DNA of 64,000 bases from RGIG7213 sp045545665 (GCA_045545665.1 JAZQBL010000049.1:1-64000); one strand, 5' to 3'. Numbered from the stretch's first letter, positions 25,852-35,493 are shown. Numbers and translations are program-made. The notes: a model not told the origin generated them from the letters alone.

Positions 25852-26840
25852 AAAAAATAATTTGTATTTTAATTGTGACTGCCGCACTTTTAAATTCGTG
25901 TGCCGTGCAGTATGATAACAGCTCGTATTTTGCACTTGATACGTTTATAACACTTAATATACCCGAAAAAAGCGACGTTGACGTTTACAGCATAATTAAA
26001 CGTTATGAAAGCCTTTTGTCAAAGACAGACGGTAATTCCGAAATATACAAGATGAATGAAAGTCCTGAATACGAAGCATCCGATGAAGTTACGGCACTTT
26101 TGAAATATGCGCTCGAAATATCCGAAAAAACTTGCGGCGCATTTGATATAACGTGCGGTGAACTTATGTCCCTTTGGGATTTCAAAAAAGAAAATCCAAG
26201 TCTGCCAAGTGAAGATGAGATAAAAAAAGCACTTTTTTATACGGGATATAAAAATCTCGCCTTTGACGGAAATAAAATAAAAAAGGACGAAAACATAAAG
26301 CTTGACCTCGGCGGTATTGCAAAGGGATACATAGCGGAAAAGTGCGTTGAGTACCTGCACGAAAACGAAGTGACGAGCGGCTTTTTGAATTTTGGCGGTA
26401 ACATTGCAATAGTCGGCGAAAAGGAAAACGGCAAAGGCTGGAGCGTTGGTATAAAAGATCCTTTGAATACTTCATCGACTGTCGGAAATATCATACTTTC
26501 CGACGGATACGTTTCCGTATCGGGGGATTATGAAAGATATTTTGAATACGAAGGAAAAAAATATCATCATATAATAGATACAAAAACGGGATATCCGGCT
26601 GAAACTGATATAATATCAACGGCGGTAATATCAAAAGACGGAACGCTTGCGGATGCACTTTCAACAGCGCTGTTCGTTATGGGACTCGAAAGATCACTTG
26701 AATTTTACAAAGAAAAAACATACGATTTCGAAGCGGTGCTTATCAGCAAAAACGGCGAAATTTACATTACAGACGGCATAAAAGACCGATTTACTTTGAC
26801 AAGTAATGATTATATATTGAAAACGGGGGATGAAAAATGA
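25848..26840 (+). CDS. apbE: FAD:protein FMN transferase (ApbE), lipoprotein
   Basis: 330 residues. It attaches FMN covalently to Thr/Ser of extracytosolic proteins. Lipoprotein signal ending LLNSC; family motifs ALDTFITL, LDLGGIAKGYIAEK, FLNFGGNIAIVG, HHIIDTKTGYPAE and DALSTALFVMGLE, including the metal-binding Asp near the end. Length is usual. It completes the NusG-II/Gx/ApbE trio; no FMN-binding target domain is encoded nearby. The stop overlaps the CotH-like gene (ATGA). Confidence 0.93.
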   Translation: MKKIICILIVTAALLNSCAVQYDNSSYFALDTFITLNIPEKSDVDVYSIIKRYESLLSKTDGNSEIYKMNESPEYEASDEVTALLKYALEISEKTCGAFDITCGELMSLWDFKKENPSLPSEDEIKKALFYTGYKNLAFDGNKIKKDENIKLDLGGIAKGYIAEKCVEYLHENEVTSGFLNFGGNIAIVGEKENGKGWSVGIKDPLNTSSTVGNIILSDGYVSVSGDYERYFEYEGKKYHHIIDTKTGYPAETDIISTAVISKDGTLADALSTALFVMGLERSLEFYKEKTYDFEAVLISKNGEIYITDGIKDRFTLTSNDYILKTGDEK

Positions 26841-29800
26841 AGAAAATAATCACTTTTTTGCTTTCTTTTTCTATACTTCTTTCTTTTGTATCGTGTACAG
26901 ATCCTGACAGCGGAGAGTCATCGTTCGACGTGAACGTAACACAACCGAACGAAGATACAAATAACACGGATTCCACGGATACAAACGAAGGTACACAGAC
27001 GGAGTACGGCGAGGCGACGGAAGATGAAATAACGTATCCTCCGCTTGAAGACCCCGAGGAAGATTCATTTTCAAATATAGTGTTCAAACAGGTGTACGGA
27101 ACGGGATATAACATCGACACACCGATCTGCTGCAGCTTTATAGAGCTTTATAATATCTCGGCAAAAGATATAAATTTAGGAGCCCTGTCGCTTTATTATA
27201 TGACAGACGGCGACACAGCCTATAAAAAATACGATTTTGAAAGCGATGCTGTAATAACGGCAGGCGGCAGATATCTTATAAAATGTGCCGACGCAATCGG
27301 TGAAAACAAAGAAAAGTACGATACGTCGTATGAAGTCATAAGAATAGAATATTATGACGCTGTGTGGGATACAGTAATTGATAATAAAAGTGTGAAGCTT
27401 GCCATAGCCGACAAGTCCGCAGCACTTTCACCGTCGGATGATATATCGAAAAATTCATCCGTATACTCGTATTTTATTGCAAAAGAAGGGGCAGATAGGT
27501 CTGACAGAAACGTAATTGACGGACTTTCAAAGCAAAAAGCGGCATACAGAAAGGAAAATACGATATCATCGGGTTTTAAGACTGTAAACTATTCAACGAT
27601 GTCGTCTGCCGATATAGCCGACGTGCGCCCGCAGTATTCAGGCGGTGACCGCAATACGTATATTTCATCTCTCGGTGCAGGAGTTGATTTTTCACACGTC
27701 AGCGGATTTTACGATAAAGATTTTGAATTAACGCTGACAGCGCCGAGCGGATATAAAATATACTATACGACAGACGGTTCAGACCCCCGTATATCGGGAA
27801 AAGAGTACACAGCACCTTTGAAAATATCCTCCCCCTCGTCAAGTATAGGATATCTTACAAATAAAAATTCCGTTCTTTTCAATATATCAAAACCCATTAA
27901 GAATACCGTAGGCGGTAACGTTATAAAGGCGTGTGCAAAAAAGGGAAGCACGACGTCTGTCGTTGATACCAATTCCTATTTTGTCATTCCGGGTGCAGAA
28001 GAGCTTTACAACGTACCGTTTGTATCGTTAAGCCTTGATAAAAACGATTTTGTCAGTACGGATAAAGGTATATACTATACCGTTATGAAAAATCCTTTTG
28101 CAAAAAAGGAAAGAAGGGTGTCGTATCTTGAGATGTTTGAGTCCGACGGAACGCTCGTTTCATCGTCATACGTAGAATTGGCGATGAACGGTAACGGCTC
28201 GCTCGGTATGGCATCAAAGTCGATGCGTATATATTTTAAATCGGATGCAGACCCGACGGTCGTAAATAACCCGTCAAAGCTCAAATACGATATCTTCGAG
28301 GGCAGGGCGCAAAACGGTGTTACAGAATATAAAAGACTTATTTTGCGAAATTCGGGTAACGATTCAAGCCGTTCGCACCTGCGTGACGGACTTATTCAGA
28401 CACTTTGCTCGGAAATGAACGTTTCAACTATGGCGTACAGACCCTCGCTCGTTTTTGTAAACGGTGAATTCTGGGGCGTGTATAATATACGTGAAAGATT
28501 TGACAGTAAGTATTTCAAAGAACATTACGGAGTCAGTGAAGAAAATCTTGTTATGATCGAAGCACCTTCGCCTCTCACAACAGATTGGGACGTTGATGAA
28601 CCGTACGTGCTCAATGAAGGACAGGCAGGGGATGAAATACCGTATCATCAGCTTGCTGACTACGTTATCGCAAACGATATGTCGAACGAAACACATTATA
28701 AATACGTGTCTGACCGTATGGATATAGACAGTTTTATCGACTTCTTTGTCTGCAGTATGTATATGTGTAATATCGACTGGCCTACGAATAACGTAAAGGT
28801 TTGGAGAAATAAATCCGAGTCCGACCCGTCGGGGCTTGATACAAAATGGCGGTACGTTATTTGCGATACCGATATGGGTATGGGACTTGAAGGCGATTAC
28901 GATAAAAATATGTTTGCTCATGCGTTGAACGATTCAACGGTGGCAGGCGGTATGATGTGCTCGCTTCTTGAAAACGAAAATTTCAAAAATCAGTTTGTCG
29001 AAAGATTTACATACGCTGCCGAAAAGGTGTTTACACCTTCAAAAGCTCTTAAGGTGTATGATGAATTTTATCAAGTTTTGCAAAATGTGATACAGCTCCA
29101 TTTTGACCGCTGGCCGAGTGACGGCGGATCAATGAGCAGATGGAATTCCGAAACGTCATCCGTTAAGGAATTTATCGAAAAACGTCCCGAAAATGCACTG
29201 TCATCAATGAAGATGTATTTCGGTATCCAACCGAATGCACTTACGGTAAACCTCGACCTTTCAATAGCTGATCTTTACATAAACGGACAGCAAATAACGT
29301 CGTCGGGATATAATAAGGTCTTTTCAAACGGTGAAAAGGTTACAGTAAAAATAGTTCCCAAACAGGGTTACGTGTTTAAAGGCATGAAGACCGTAACAGA
29401 CGGCGGAGGAGAAAAAACGTATACAGAACAAAGTATCACGTTTGAAATGAACGACAGAATAACGGTCGTAGGACTCGTTGAAAAGTCGGACGTGCAAATA
29501 ATACCGACGGTCCTTGCAGGCTCGCGCAGTATTTTCGTGCTCGATAAAAAGGGTAATTTGTACGCCTGGGGCGAAAATGATATAAGACAGTGCGGTATCT
29601 GTATTACAAAAACCATAAGAAAACCGATACTCATAATGTCGGGTGTCATTCAAGTGGAAATGAGCAGAGGAGGAACGGAAGGCGACGCACCTCTTACCGC
29701 AATACTGACGTCGTCGGGTGACGTTTATACAGTCGGTAATAATTCCTCAGGACAGCTCGGACGAGACGGTGATGCAACTCTGCTTACGAAGATAAATACG

Positions 29801-30532
29801 AATATCAAGTTTAAAAAGGTGTCCGCAGGTCTTGATCATTTGTTATTGCTTTCGGAAAACGGCGACGTGTACGGATGCGGAAATAATTCCTACGGTCAGC
29901 TCGGGGCAAATAATTATAAAGGAAACGTCACATCACTTACAAAAATAGCGCAAGGAGTATCCGATATTGCCGCAGGAAGACGTCATTCGCTTTATATAAC
30001 GAACGGCGGAAAGCTGTACGCTTTGGGCGATAACAGATGGACGAAAATTTCATCTTCCGCACCCGAGGTAATAACGACACCGTATTTGCTTGTAAATGAT
30101 GCCGCAAAGGTCTATGCAGGACAGCATAATTCACTTTATATAAATAAAAAAGGTGAGCTTTTCTATTTCGGATGGCGTGATCTTGCAACGTTTACATCAG
30201 GACAGTCAAACGGAAAAATGAATAAAATAGCCGATAAAGTCACCTCCGCATCTATTATGGACGAACATTTTGTGTATCTTACAAATGACGGAAGCATCTA
30301 CGGCTTCGGACGTAATGATTACGGACAAATATCGGAGGATAAAAAGACGAGATCAACACCGTCACTTATCGCAACCAAATGTGTGTCTGCCTCTGCGGGA
30401 ACGTACTATACGGCGTATATAACAGAGGGCGGAGAGGTTATCGTAAAAGGCTCAAATAAATCGGGAGTCATCGGTAACGGCTCTGTATCAAACAATTACA
30501 CACCGCCGTATACGGCGATGAAAATATCATAA
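26837..30532 (+). CDS. CotH-kinase lipoprotein fused to RCC1 beta-propeller repeats
   Basis: 1231 residues. Lipobox FVSC (Cys ~20), an acidic Thr-rich linker to ~75, then a lamin-tail-like domain (~76-200: FIELYNISAKDINLGALSLY), a chitobiase-C/FN3-like domain (~285-380: GYKIYYTTDGSDPRISGKEY), the CotH atypical protein-kinase domain (~395-790: RLILRNSGNDSSRSHLRDGL, SLVFVNGEFWGVYNIRERFD, YVICDTDMGMG), a short beta domain (~800-880) and RCC1 repeats to the end (LYAWGENDIRQCG, VYTVGNNSSGQLG, VYGCGNNSYGQLG, IYGFGRNDYGQIS). It starts inside the apbE stop codon. CotH phosphorylates coat proteins in Bacillus; here the protein is exported and anchored, so the substrate must be extracellular. Confidence 0.85.
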   Translation: MKKIITFLLSFSILLSFVSCTDPDSGESSFDVNVTQPNEDTNNTDSTDTNEGTQTEYGEATEDEITYPPLEDPEEDSFSNIVFKQVYGTGYNIDTPICCSFIELYNISAKDINLGALSLYYMTDGDTAYKKYDFESDAVITAGGRYLIKCADAIGENKEKYDTSYEVIRIEYYDAVWDTVIDNKSVKLAIADKSAALSPSDDISKNSSVYSYFIAKEGADRSDRNVIDGLSKQKAAYRKENTISSGFKTVNYSTMSSADIADVRPQYSGGDRNTYISSLGAGVDFSHVSGFYDKDFELTLTAPSGYKIYYTTDGSDPRISGKEYTAPLKISSPSSSIGYLTNKNSVLFNISKPIKNTVGGNVIKACAKKGSTTSVVDTNSYFVIPGAEELYNVPFVSLSLDKNDFVSTDKGIYYTVMKNPFAKKERRVSYLEMFESDGTLVSSSYVELAMNGNGSLGMASKSMRIYFKSDADPTVVNNPSKLKYDIFEGRAQNGVTEYKRLILRNSGNDSSRSHLRDGLIQTLCSEMNVSTMAYRPSLVFVNGEFWGVYNIRERFDSKYFKEHYGVSEENLVMIEAPSPLTTDWDVDEPYVLNEGQAGDEIPYHQLADYVIANDMSNETHYKYVSDRMDIDSFIDFFVCSMYMCNIDWPTNNVKVWRNKSESDPSGLDTKWRYVICDTDMGMGLEGDYDKNMFAHALNDSTVAGGMMCSLLENENFKNQFVERFTYAAEKVFTPSKALKVYDEFYQVLQNVIQLHFDRWPSDGGSMSRWNSETSSVKEFIEKRPENALSSMKMYFGIQPNALTVNLDLSIADLYINGQQITSSGYNKVFSNGEKVTVKIVPKQGYVFKGMKTVTDGGGEKTYTEQSITFEMNDRITVVGLVEKSDVQIIPTVLAGSRSIFVLDKKGNLYAWGENDIRQCGICITKTIRKPILIMSGVIQVEMSRGGTEGDAPLTAILTSSGDVYTVGNNSSGQLGRDGDATLLTKINTNIKFKKVSAGLDHLLLLSENGDVYGCGNNSYGQLGANNYKGNVTSLTKIAQGVSDIAAGRRHSLYITNGGKLYALGDNRWTKISSSAPEVITTPYLLVNDAAKVYAGQHNSLYINKKGELFYFGWRDLATFTSGQSNGKMNKIADKVTSASIMDEHFVYLTNDGSIYGFGRNDYGQISEDKKTRSTPSLIATKCVSASAGTYYTAYITEGGEVIVKGSNKSGVIGNGSVSNNYTPPYTAMKIS

Positions 30533-30533
30533 A

Positions 30534-30575
30534 ACACAGCCGAGGAAGCTTTAAAGCGACCTCGGCTGTGTTTAT
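30534..30575 (+). terminator. Rho-independent terminator after the flavinylation/CotH operon
   Basis: ACACAGCCGAGG (30534-30545) pairs perfectly with CCTCGGCTGTGT (30560-30571), followed by TTAT. The stem is strong but the T run is short. Confidence 0.75.
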
Positions 30576-30678
30576 ACAGGTATGTATTAATTGAAAATTT
30601 ACAATATATATTTACGGATATATTTATTATATGATAGTATTTATCGGTGCTAAATTAACAACAATATCAGGAGGAATT

Positions 30679-31707
30679 ATGAAATTAAAGAAATTATTAT
30701 CGGTTATTATCTGCATTTTAATGCTGCTGTCTATAGCGGTGTCGGCAGGCGGTGTTGACGATGAAGACGACTATCCGGAACCGGAAAAGAGCGGTACATG
30801 CGGCGCAAATTTACAATGGACGATTGAAGAGGGTACAGCTACATTGGTAATATCCGGCACGGGAGATATGGACGCAGAGCCGTCTTTTAACAAATTTCCC
30901 ACTTGTGTAACTGTTTGGAACGTCATAATTGAAAGCGGTGTTACAAGCATAGGAGAAAATGCATTTATATATTGTGAAGATATTAAATCAATAATGATTC
31001 CCGACAGCGTGACAAAAATAGCTAAAAACGCATTTGATAATTGCAACAATATTGAATCAATAACCGTGGATGCAGCTAATGAAAATTATTTAAGTGATGA
31101 ACACGGTGTGCTGTTTGACAAAAACAAAACAACACTTATTAAGTATCCGAGTAAAAGTGAAATAACGTCTTATACGATTCCCGACAGTGTTAAAATTATA
31201 GAAAGATTTGCGTTTAAAGACAGTGATAATTTTACGTCGATAATTATCCCCGAGGGTGTTACCGATATAGGATACCAAGCGTTCAACAGCTGTTCAAATA
31301 TTACGTCTGTTGAGATACCTAACAGTGTAACGAAAATAAGCGACGAAGCGTTCAATTATTGCTCGATGATCACTGATATCTATTATGATGGCAATAAAGA
31401 CCAATGGGATGATATTGATATAGAGTACGGAAACGATTACGTCAAAAAAGGGAAAATACATTACAGCGTAGTAGATGAAACCGAAGGTGAAAAAACATCC
31501 GGTATTACAGAGACTTCCGAAAATTCGCAAGATTCCGAAAAAATAAAAGAACCGGTCGTTACAAAAAACAGCGTTGATACGGATAATGGCGGTGAGCAAA
31601 AAGAAAACGGAATATCAAAATCATCGCTTATAGTGATCGTAGCCGCTGTGGCACTCGTCTTATTCGGCGCAGTAAGCTTTATAGTTTATAAACGTAAGCG
31701 AGCATAA
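30679..31707 (+). CDS. BspA-type leucine-rich-repeat membrane-anchored protein
   Basis: 342 residues from ATG 30679 (AGGAGG five bases before; an ATG 16 codons upstream has no such site). Signal peptide (MKLKKLLSVIICILMLLSIA), LRR_5 repeats from ~85 to ~240 of the type IPDSVTKIAKNAFDNCNNIE, an acidic Ser/Thr/Glu linker, and a C-terminal helix SLIVIVAAVALVLFGAVSFI followed by the basic YKRKRA. It shares LRR type with 13492-17580 but has no dockerin; instead it anchors itself as the cohesin protein does. Adhesion or binding on the cell surface is the usual guess for the family. Confidence 0.87.
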   Translation: MKLKKLLSVIICILMLLSIAVSAGGVDDEDDYPEPEKSGTCGANLQWTIEEGTATLVISGTGDMDAEPSFNKFPTCVTVWNVIIESGVTSIGENAFIYCEDIKSIMIPDSVTKIAKNAFDNCNNIESITVDAANENYLSDEHGVLFDKNKTTLIKYPSKSEITSYTIPDSVKIIERFAFKDSDNFTSIIIPEGVTDIGYQAFNSCSNITSVEIPNSVTKISDEAFNYCSMITDIYYDGNKDQWDDIDIEYGNDYVKKGKIHYSVVDETEGEKTSGITETSENSQDSEKIKEPVVTKNSVDTDNGGEQKENGISKSSLIVIVAAVALVLFGAVSFIVYKRKRA

Positions 31708-31728
31708 TTCTATAAAATATAACAGAAT

Positions 31729-31764
31729 ATCCCAACCGATTGTAAAAATCAGTTGGGATTTTTT
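31729..31764 (+). terminator. Terminator of the LRR gene
   Basis: ATCCCAACCGATT (31729-31741) pairs with AATCAGTTGGGAT (31747-31759) with one internal mismatch, followed by TTTTT. Confidence 0.85.
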
Positions 31765-31768
31765 ATAC

Positions 31769-31800
31769 AAAAAACCGACTCAAACGGAAATTTGAGTCGG
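31769..31800 (-). terminator. Terminator of the Gfo/Idh/MocA gene (minus strand)
   Basis: CCGACTCAAA (31775-31784) pairs with TTTGAGTCGG (31791-31800), loop CGGAAA; the minus-strand tail at 31774-31769 is TTTTTT. It sits back to back with the plus-strand terminator. Confidence 0.88.
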
Positions 31801-31814
31801 TTAGGAAAATCTTA

Positions 31815-32975
31815 TCAGATCTCGGGGATATCGATCTCGATCTCACGGCCGAGTTCAGCGGAACGGAATATACCGTCGATGATAGCCTGGTTGTAGATGA
31901 TCTCACTTGAAGGAACAGGAGCGGGTGTGCCGTTCTTGATAGCGTCAAGGAACGAACGGATCTTCATATCGAAGAGCGAATCCTTGCCTGCTTCTGAAGC
32001 GAGCGGAACCTTTGTTTCTGTCTGCTTACCGCAAAGGTCGTGATACAGTGTCATAGCACCGCCGACTGTACCGTTCCAGCATTCTGTGGAAGGAATACGG
32101 AGCGCGCCCTTCTTACCGAAGATTATCGTATCACCGGGTGTGTCAGCATGCATTGCCCATGAAATACGGAAGTCAAGAACGATACCGCCTTCAAGTCTTA
32201 TAAATGCTGCTGCGAAGTCATCAACACCGAATTTTGCAGCATATTCGGGGCAGGGCATATATTCGGGGTTAGTGCCGAAGAAGTCGGACTTGTAACCGGA
32301 AACCGTGATAGGCTTCGGATATCCGATAGCGTTAAGCACCATATCGAGCGAGTAGCATCCGATATCGCCGAGTGCGCCGATACCTGCTGTTTCTTTTTCG
32401 ATGAACGACGTGCCGAAAGGAGTAGGTATACCGCGTCTTCTTCCGCCGCCTGTCTGAATGTAGTAAATTTCACCGAGTGCGCCGCTTTCAACGATCTTCT
32501 TTATCATCTTCATATTGTCGTCGAAACGGGGCTGGAAGCCTATTGAAAGAACCTTGCCGCTCTTCTTTTCAGCACGGCAGATAGCAACTGCCTCGTCAAG
32601 AGTTACGCACATAGGCTTTTCAAGCAATACGTTTACACCCTTTTCAAGAGCATATATCGTACATTCTGCGTGTGTCATATTATATGTGCAAACGCTTACA
32701 GCATCAAGGTCTGTTTCAGCGTCAAGCATTTCTTTGTGTGAAAGATACGTGCGGACACCTTCAAAACCGTGCTTTTTAAGGAATGCGTCTGCTTTTCCGG
32801 GAATAAGATCGGCAGCTGCCACGATCTCAACGTCAGGCATTCTCTTATAGCTTGCCATATGTGCATCAGCTATCCAGCCTGTACCGATTATTCCTATCTT
32901 TAATTTTTTTGAAGCGTCAATTACCGCTTCTTTTTTCTGCTCTGTTTTGTAAGCATCAAGTATAGATTCAGCCAT
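31815..32975 (-). CDS. Gfo/Idh/MocA-family oxidoreductase
   Basis: 386 residues. NAD(P)-dependent sugar or inositol dehydrogenase-type enzyme. A 25-residue lead precedes the Rossmann fold KIGIIGTGWIADAHM; the catalytic Lys lies in VNVLLEKPMCVT, and GALGDIGCYSLDMVLNAIG carries the Asp and Tyr region of the active site. AAAGGAG precedes ATG. Its own promoter and terminator make it monocistronic. Substrate unknown; a carbohydrate is most likely. Confidence 0.88.
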   Translation of the reverse strand: MAESILDAYKTEQKKEAVIDASKKLKIGIIGTGWIADAHMASYKRMPDVEIVAAADLIPGKADAFLKKHGFEGVRTYLSHKEMLDAETDLDAVSVCTYNMTHAECTIYALEKGVNVLLEKPMCVTLDEAVAICRAEKKSGKVLSIGFQPRFDDNMKMIKKIVESGALGEIYYIQTGGGRRRGIPTPFGTSFIEKETAGIGALGDIGCYSLDMVLNAIGYPKPITVSGYKSDFFGTNPEYMPCPEYAAKFGVDDFAAAFIRLEGGIVLDFRISWAMHADTPGDTIIFGKKGALRIPSTECWNGTVGGAMTLYHDLCGKQTETKVPLASEAGKDSLFDMKIRSFLDAIKNGTPAPVPSSEIIYNQAIIDGIFRSAELGREIEIDIPEI

Positions 32976-33005
32976 TGTAATTATCTCCTTTCAGGCGTTT
33001 AGAAT

Positions 33006-33034
33006 ATTGTATCACATTAATTCGCAAAATGCAA
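33006..33034 (-). promoter_or_regulatory. Sigma-A promoter of the Gfo/Idh/MocA gene
   Basis: On the minus strand: TTGCAT (33034-33029), 17-base spacer, TACAAT (33011-33006), ~30 bases before the start codon at 32975. Confidence 0.65.
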
Positions 33035-33102
33035 TGTTTTTACAAAAATATTTATTACTTTTATTTTTAACCGTAAGTTTACGATAAATGCGAAAAAAAA
33101 TA

Positions 33103-33130
33103 TTGACAAAACTGAAAAATGTGATATTAT
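33103..33130 (+). promoter_or_regulatory. Sigma-A promoter for 33161
   Basis: TTGACA (33103-33108), 16-base spacer, TATTAT (33125-33130). A perfect -35 and near-perfect -10 about 30 bases before the first gene. Confidence 0.72.
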
Positions 33131-33160
33131 GGATATATTACAGTTATGGGGTGTAATTTA

Positions 33161-33595
33161 ATGAAAAAGAAATGGGCTTTTGTTTACGAAAGGCTTAAAA
33201 CGGGCTCTCTCATTTTTACGGTGTTTTTGTTTTTTTTGACTCTGTTATCTGAGAGTATGCACATAAAAGTACCGTATATTGCGATGTTTAACTACATTGT
33301 TCTGTTTATGTTTTCTATGGCGACAGCGTTTATAAATCTCGTCTTTAAGATCAAAAAAGTCGGGTTTCAAGTAAGGTTATTGCTTCACGCTGTTCTTATG
33401 ATGATAAACGTATGCTTGCTGTTCTACTTCAACGGTATGTCCGTAAGCGGCGCACATATGACGCCGAAGACGCTTGTGGTCATCATAACCGCCGTTGCAA
33501 TCGTTTACGCACTTGTGGATGCGGTCGTTCTTGTTATAAGCTTGTTTACTAAATCAAAGGGCGAGGAAGAATATTCCCCGATGTTCAAAAAATAA
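33161..33595 (+). CDS. Small four-helix membrane protein of unknown function
   Basis: 144 residues from ATG 33161 (GGGGTG eight bases before); an ATG at 33146 is possible but has no such site. Four hydrophobic helices (~16-34, 39-60, 68-90, 106-132) joined by short basic loops, with a charged C-terminus (KSKGEEEYSPMFKK). I do not recognise the family. It is 25 bases upstream of a CDP-alcohol phosphatidyltransferase gene, so a phospholipid-related job is possible. Confidence 0.72.
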   Translation: MKKKWAFVYERLKTGSLIFTVFLFFLTLLSESMHIKVPYIAMFNYIVLFMFSMATAFINLVFKIKKVGFQVRLLLHAVLMMINVCLLFYFNGMSVSGAHMTPKTLVVIITAVAIVYALVDAVVLVISLFTKSKGEEEYSPMFKK

Positions 33596-33620
33596 AATTT
33601 CAGTATTTGTTTAAGGTAAA

Positions 33621-34181
33621 ATGAAAGAAAAAATATTAACCGTTCCAAATATAATTACGTCGTTCAGAATTTTAGGTTCATTGATATTGCTTTTGTTCAT
33701 TGAACCGTTCACACGTGAGTTTTTTGTGCTTTATACCCTGTGCGGATTAAGCGACGTTGTTGACGGTATTGTTGCAAGAGCTACGAAGTCAACGACGGAA
33801 TTCGGTTCAAAGCTTGACAGCGTTGCCGATCTTTTATTCTATTTCGTGATGTTTATATGCATTATCGAAAAGCTTCTTGAAAGACTTCCGCTTTTTGTCT
33901 GGATTATGGGAATATCCGCCGTTGTAATAAGAATTGCTTCTTATCTTACCGCGGCGATAAAATATCACCGCTTTGCATCAATACATACGTATATGAACAA
34001 AGCAACCGGTGCTGTTATTTTCACCGTACCGTATTTCATATTGACAAACTTTCTTGTCGCTGTGTGTGTTTTACTCGGCATTGTGACGATAATCGCATCT
34101 CTTGAAGAATTGCTGATACATTTGACGTCGAAAAAATACGACCCGAGCAGAAAAACCATATTAAGACCTGCAGCTGTTTAA
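33621..34181 (+). CDS. CDP-alcohol phosphatidyltransferase family protein
   Basis: 186 residues, integral membrane. Carries the family signature DG-x2-AR-x8-G-x3-D-x3-D in SDVVDGIVARATKSTTEFGS followed by KLDSVAD. Several transmembrane helices. It is a second member beside pgsA at 42781, so it probably makes another phospholipid or transfers another head group. Placement after a small membrane protein suggests one operon. Confidence 0.88.
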   Translation: MKEKILTVPNIITSFRILGSLILLLFIEPFTREFFVLYTLCGLSDVVDGIVARATKSTTEFGSKLDSVADLLFYFVMFICIIEKLLERLPLFVWIMGISAVVIRIASYLTAAIKYHRFASIHTYMNKATGAVIFTVPYFILTNFLVAVCVLLGIVTIIASLEELLIHLTSKKYDPSRKTILRPAAV

Positions 34182-34183
34182 AA

Positions 34184-34226
34184 ACAAAACGGTAACCGAT
34201 TTTCATCGGCTACCGTTTATTTTTTT
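34184..34226. terminator. Bidirectional terminator between convergent genes
   Basis: AACGGTAACCGAT (34188-34200) pairs with ATCGGCTACCGTT (34205-34217) with one mismatch, loop TTTC; T-rich tail to the right and A-rich flank to the left, so it serves both strands. Confidence 0.82.
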
Positions 34227-35493
34227 AAAGATTGTCAAGGCTCTGTGCGATGTCTGCTATGATATCATCGACGTTTTCAAGTCCTACAGAGAATCTTATA
34301 AGTCCGGGGTTTATACCTGCGGCTACAAGCTGTTCGTCCGTAAGCTGGCGGTGAGTTGCACTTGCGGGATGAAGTACACACGTGCGGATGTCGGCAACGT
34401 GAACCTCGTTTGATGCAAGCTTAAGTCCGTCCATAAACTTGACAGCGGCGTTCTTTCCGCCTTTTATGAAGAACGTGACGACACCTGCGCAGCCGTCGGG
34501 AAGATATTTTTTCGCTCTTTCGTACATTACGGGATCATTGTTGATGCCGGGATATACGACTTTTTCTATCTTGTCGCTTGCGGAAAGGAACTGTGCGACC
34601 TTCGTTGCGTTTTCACAGTATCTCTTCATTCTTACGTGAAGTGTTTCAAGACCGAGATTGAGCAAAAATGCCGAGTGCGCGGAAGGATATGCTCCGAAAT
34701 CTCTCATAAGCTGCATTCTTGCTTTCGTTATAAATGCCGCAGGAGCAGCAAAGTCAGCGTAAACGACACCGTGGTAAGACTCGTCCGGTTCTGTAAATTC
34801 GGGGAATTTACCCGAAGCTCTCCAGTCAAACGTACCGCCGTCAACGATAACGCCGCCTACCTGAAGTGCATGTCCGTCCATGTATTTTGTTGTTGAATGA
34901 ATAACGATATCTGCACCGTGTTCGATCGGACGGCAAAGTATCGGAGTCGGGAAAGTGTTGTCTATTATGAGAGGTACTTTGTTTGCGTGAGCAACTTTTG
35001 CAAATTTTTCAATATCGAGAACAGTAAGCGCGGGATTTGCAAGCGTTTCACCGAAAACAGCCTTCGTGTTGGGCTTAAACGCCTTCATAAGCTCTTCTTC
35101 GTCTGCTTCGGGATTTACGAATATACATTCGATACCGAGCTTTTTAAGCGTGAAGGAGAAAAGGTTTACAGTTCCGCCGTATATTTCGGATGCGGCAATG
35201 AAGCTGTCGCCGCTGTGGCAAAGATTAAGTATTGAAAGAAGGGAAGCTGCCTGACCGGATGAGGTACACATAGCACCGACACCGCCTTCAAGCTCTGCTA
35301 TCTTTTTTTCCACAACCTCGACTGTGGGGTTTGAAAAACGTGAATACATATGCGCCGTGGGCATATCGAAAAGCTCACCTATATGCTCGGTTGAATCAAA
35401 TACGTACGTTGTACTCTGTACGATCGGCATAACACGGGGACCGCCGTTTTCGGGCTTATAGCCTGCATGCAGGCACTTTGTTTCTATTTTCAT
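34225..35493 (-). CDS. metY: O-acetylhomoserine aminocarboxypropyltransferase (PLP, Cys/Met family)
   Basis: 422 residues. Makes homocysteine or methionine from O-acetylhomoserine and sulfide or methanethiol. Signatures: ETKCLHAGYKPE start, YSRFSNPTVEVVEKKIAELE, GQAASLLSIL, the PLP-binding Lys in VIHSTTKYMDGH, and the end ATHRQLTDEQLVAAGI. The length and insert pattern are of MetY rather than MetB/MetC. It overlaps the rodA-like gene upstream by four bases (ATGA), an unexpected pairing. Confidence 0.93.
   Translation of the reverse strand: MKIETKCLHAGYKPENGGPRVMPIVQSTTYVFDSTEHIGELFDMPTAHMYSRFSNPTVEVVEKKIAELEGGVGAMCTSSGQAASLLSILNLCHSGDSFIAASEIYGGTVNLFSFTLKKLGIECIFVNPEADEEELMKAFKPNTKAVFGETLANPALTVLDIEKFAKVAHANKVPLIIDNTFPTPILCRPIEHGADIVIHSTTKYMDGHALQVGGVIVDGGTFDWRASGKFPEFTEPDESYHGVVYADFAAPAAFITKARMQLMRDFGAYPSAHSAFLLNLGLETLHVRMKRYCENATKVAQFLSASDKIEKVVYPGINNDPVMYERAKKYLPDGCAGVVTFFIKGGKNAAVKFMDGLKLASNEVHVADIRTCVLHPASATHRQLTDEQLVAAGINPGLIRFSVGLENVDDIIADIAQSLDNL

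Noticed and set aside
33161..34181. Phage or mobile insertion because of the small membrane gene of unknown family
   Set aside because: Codon usage matches the host, it has a host-type promoter and no integrase, repeats or transposase nearby.
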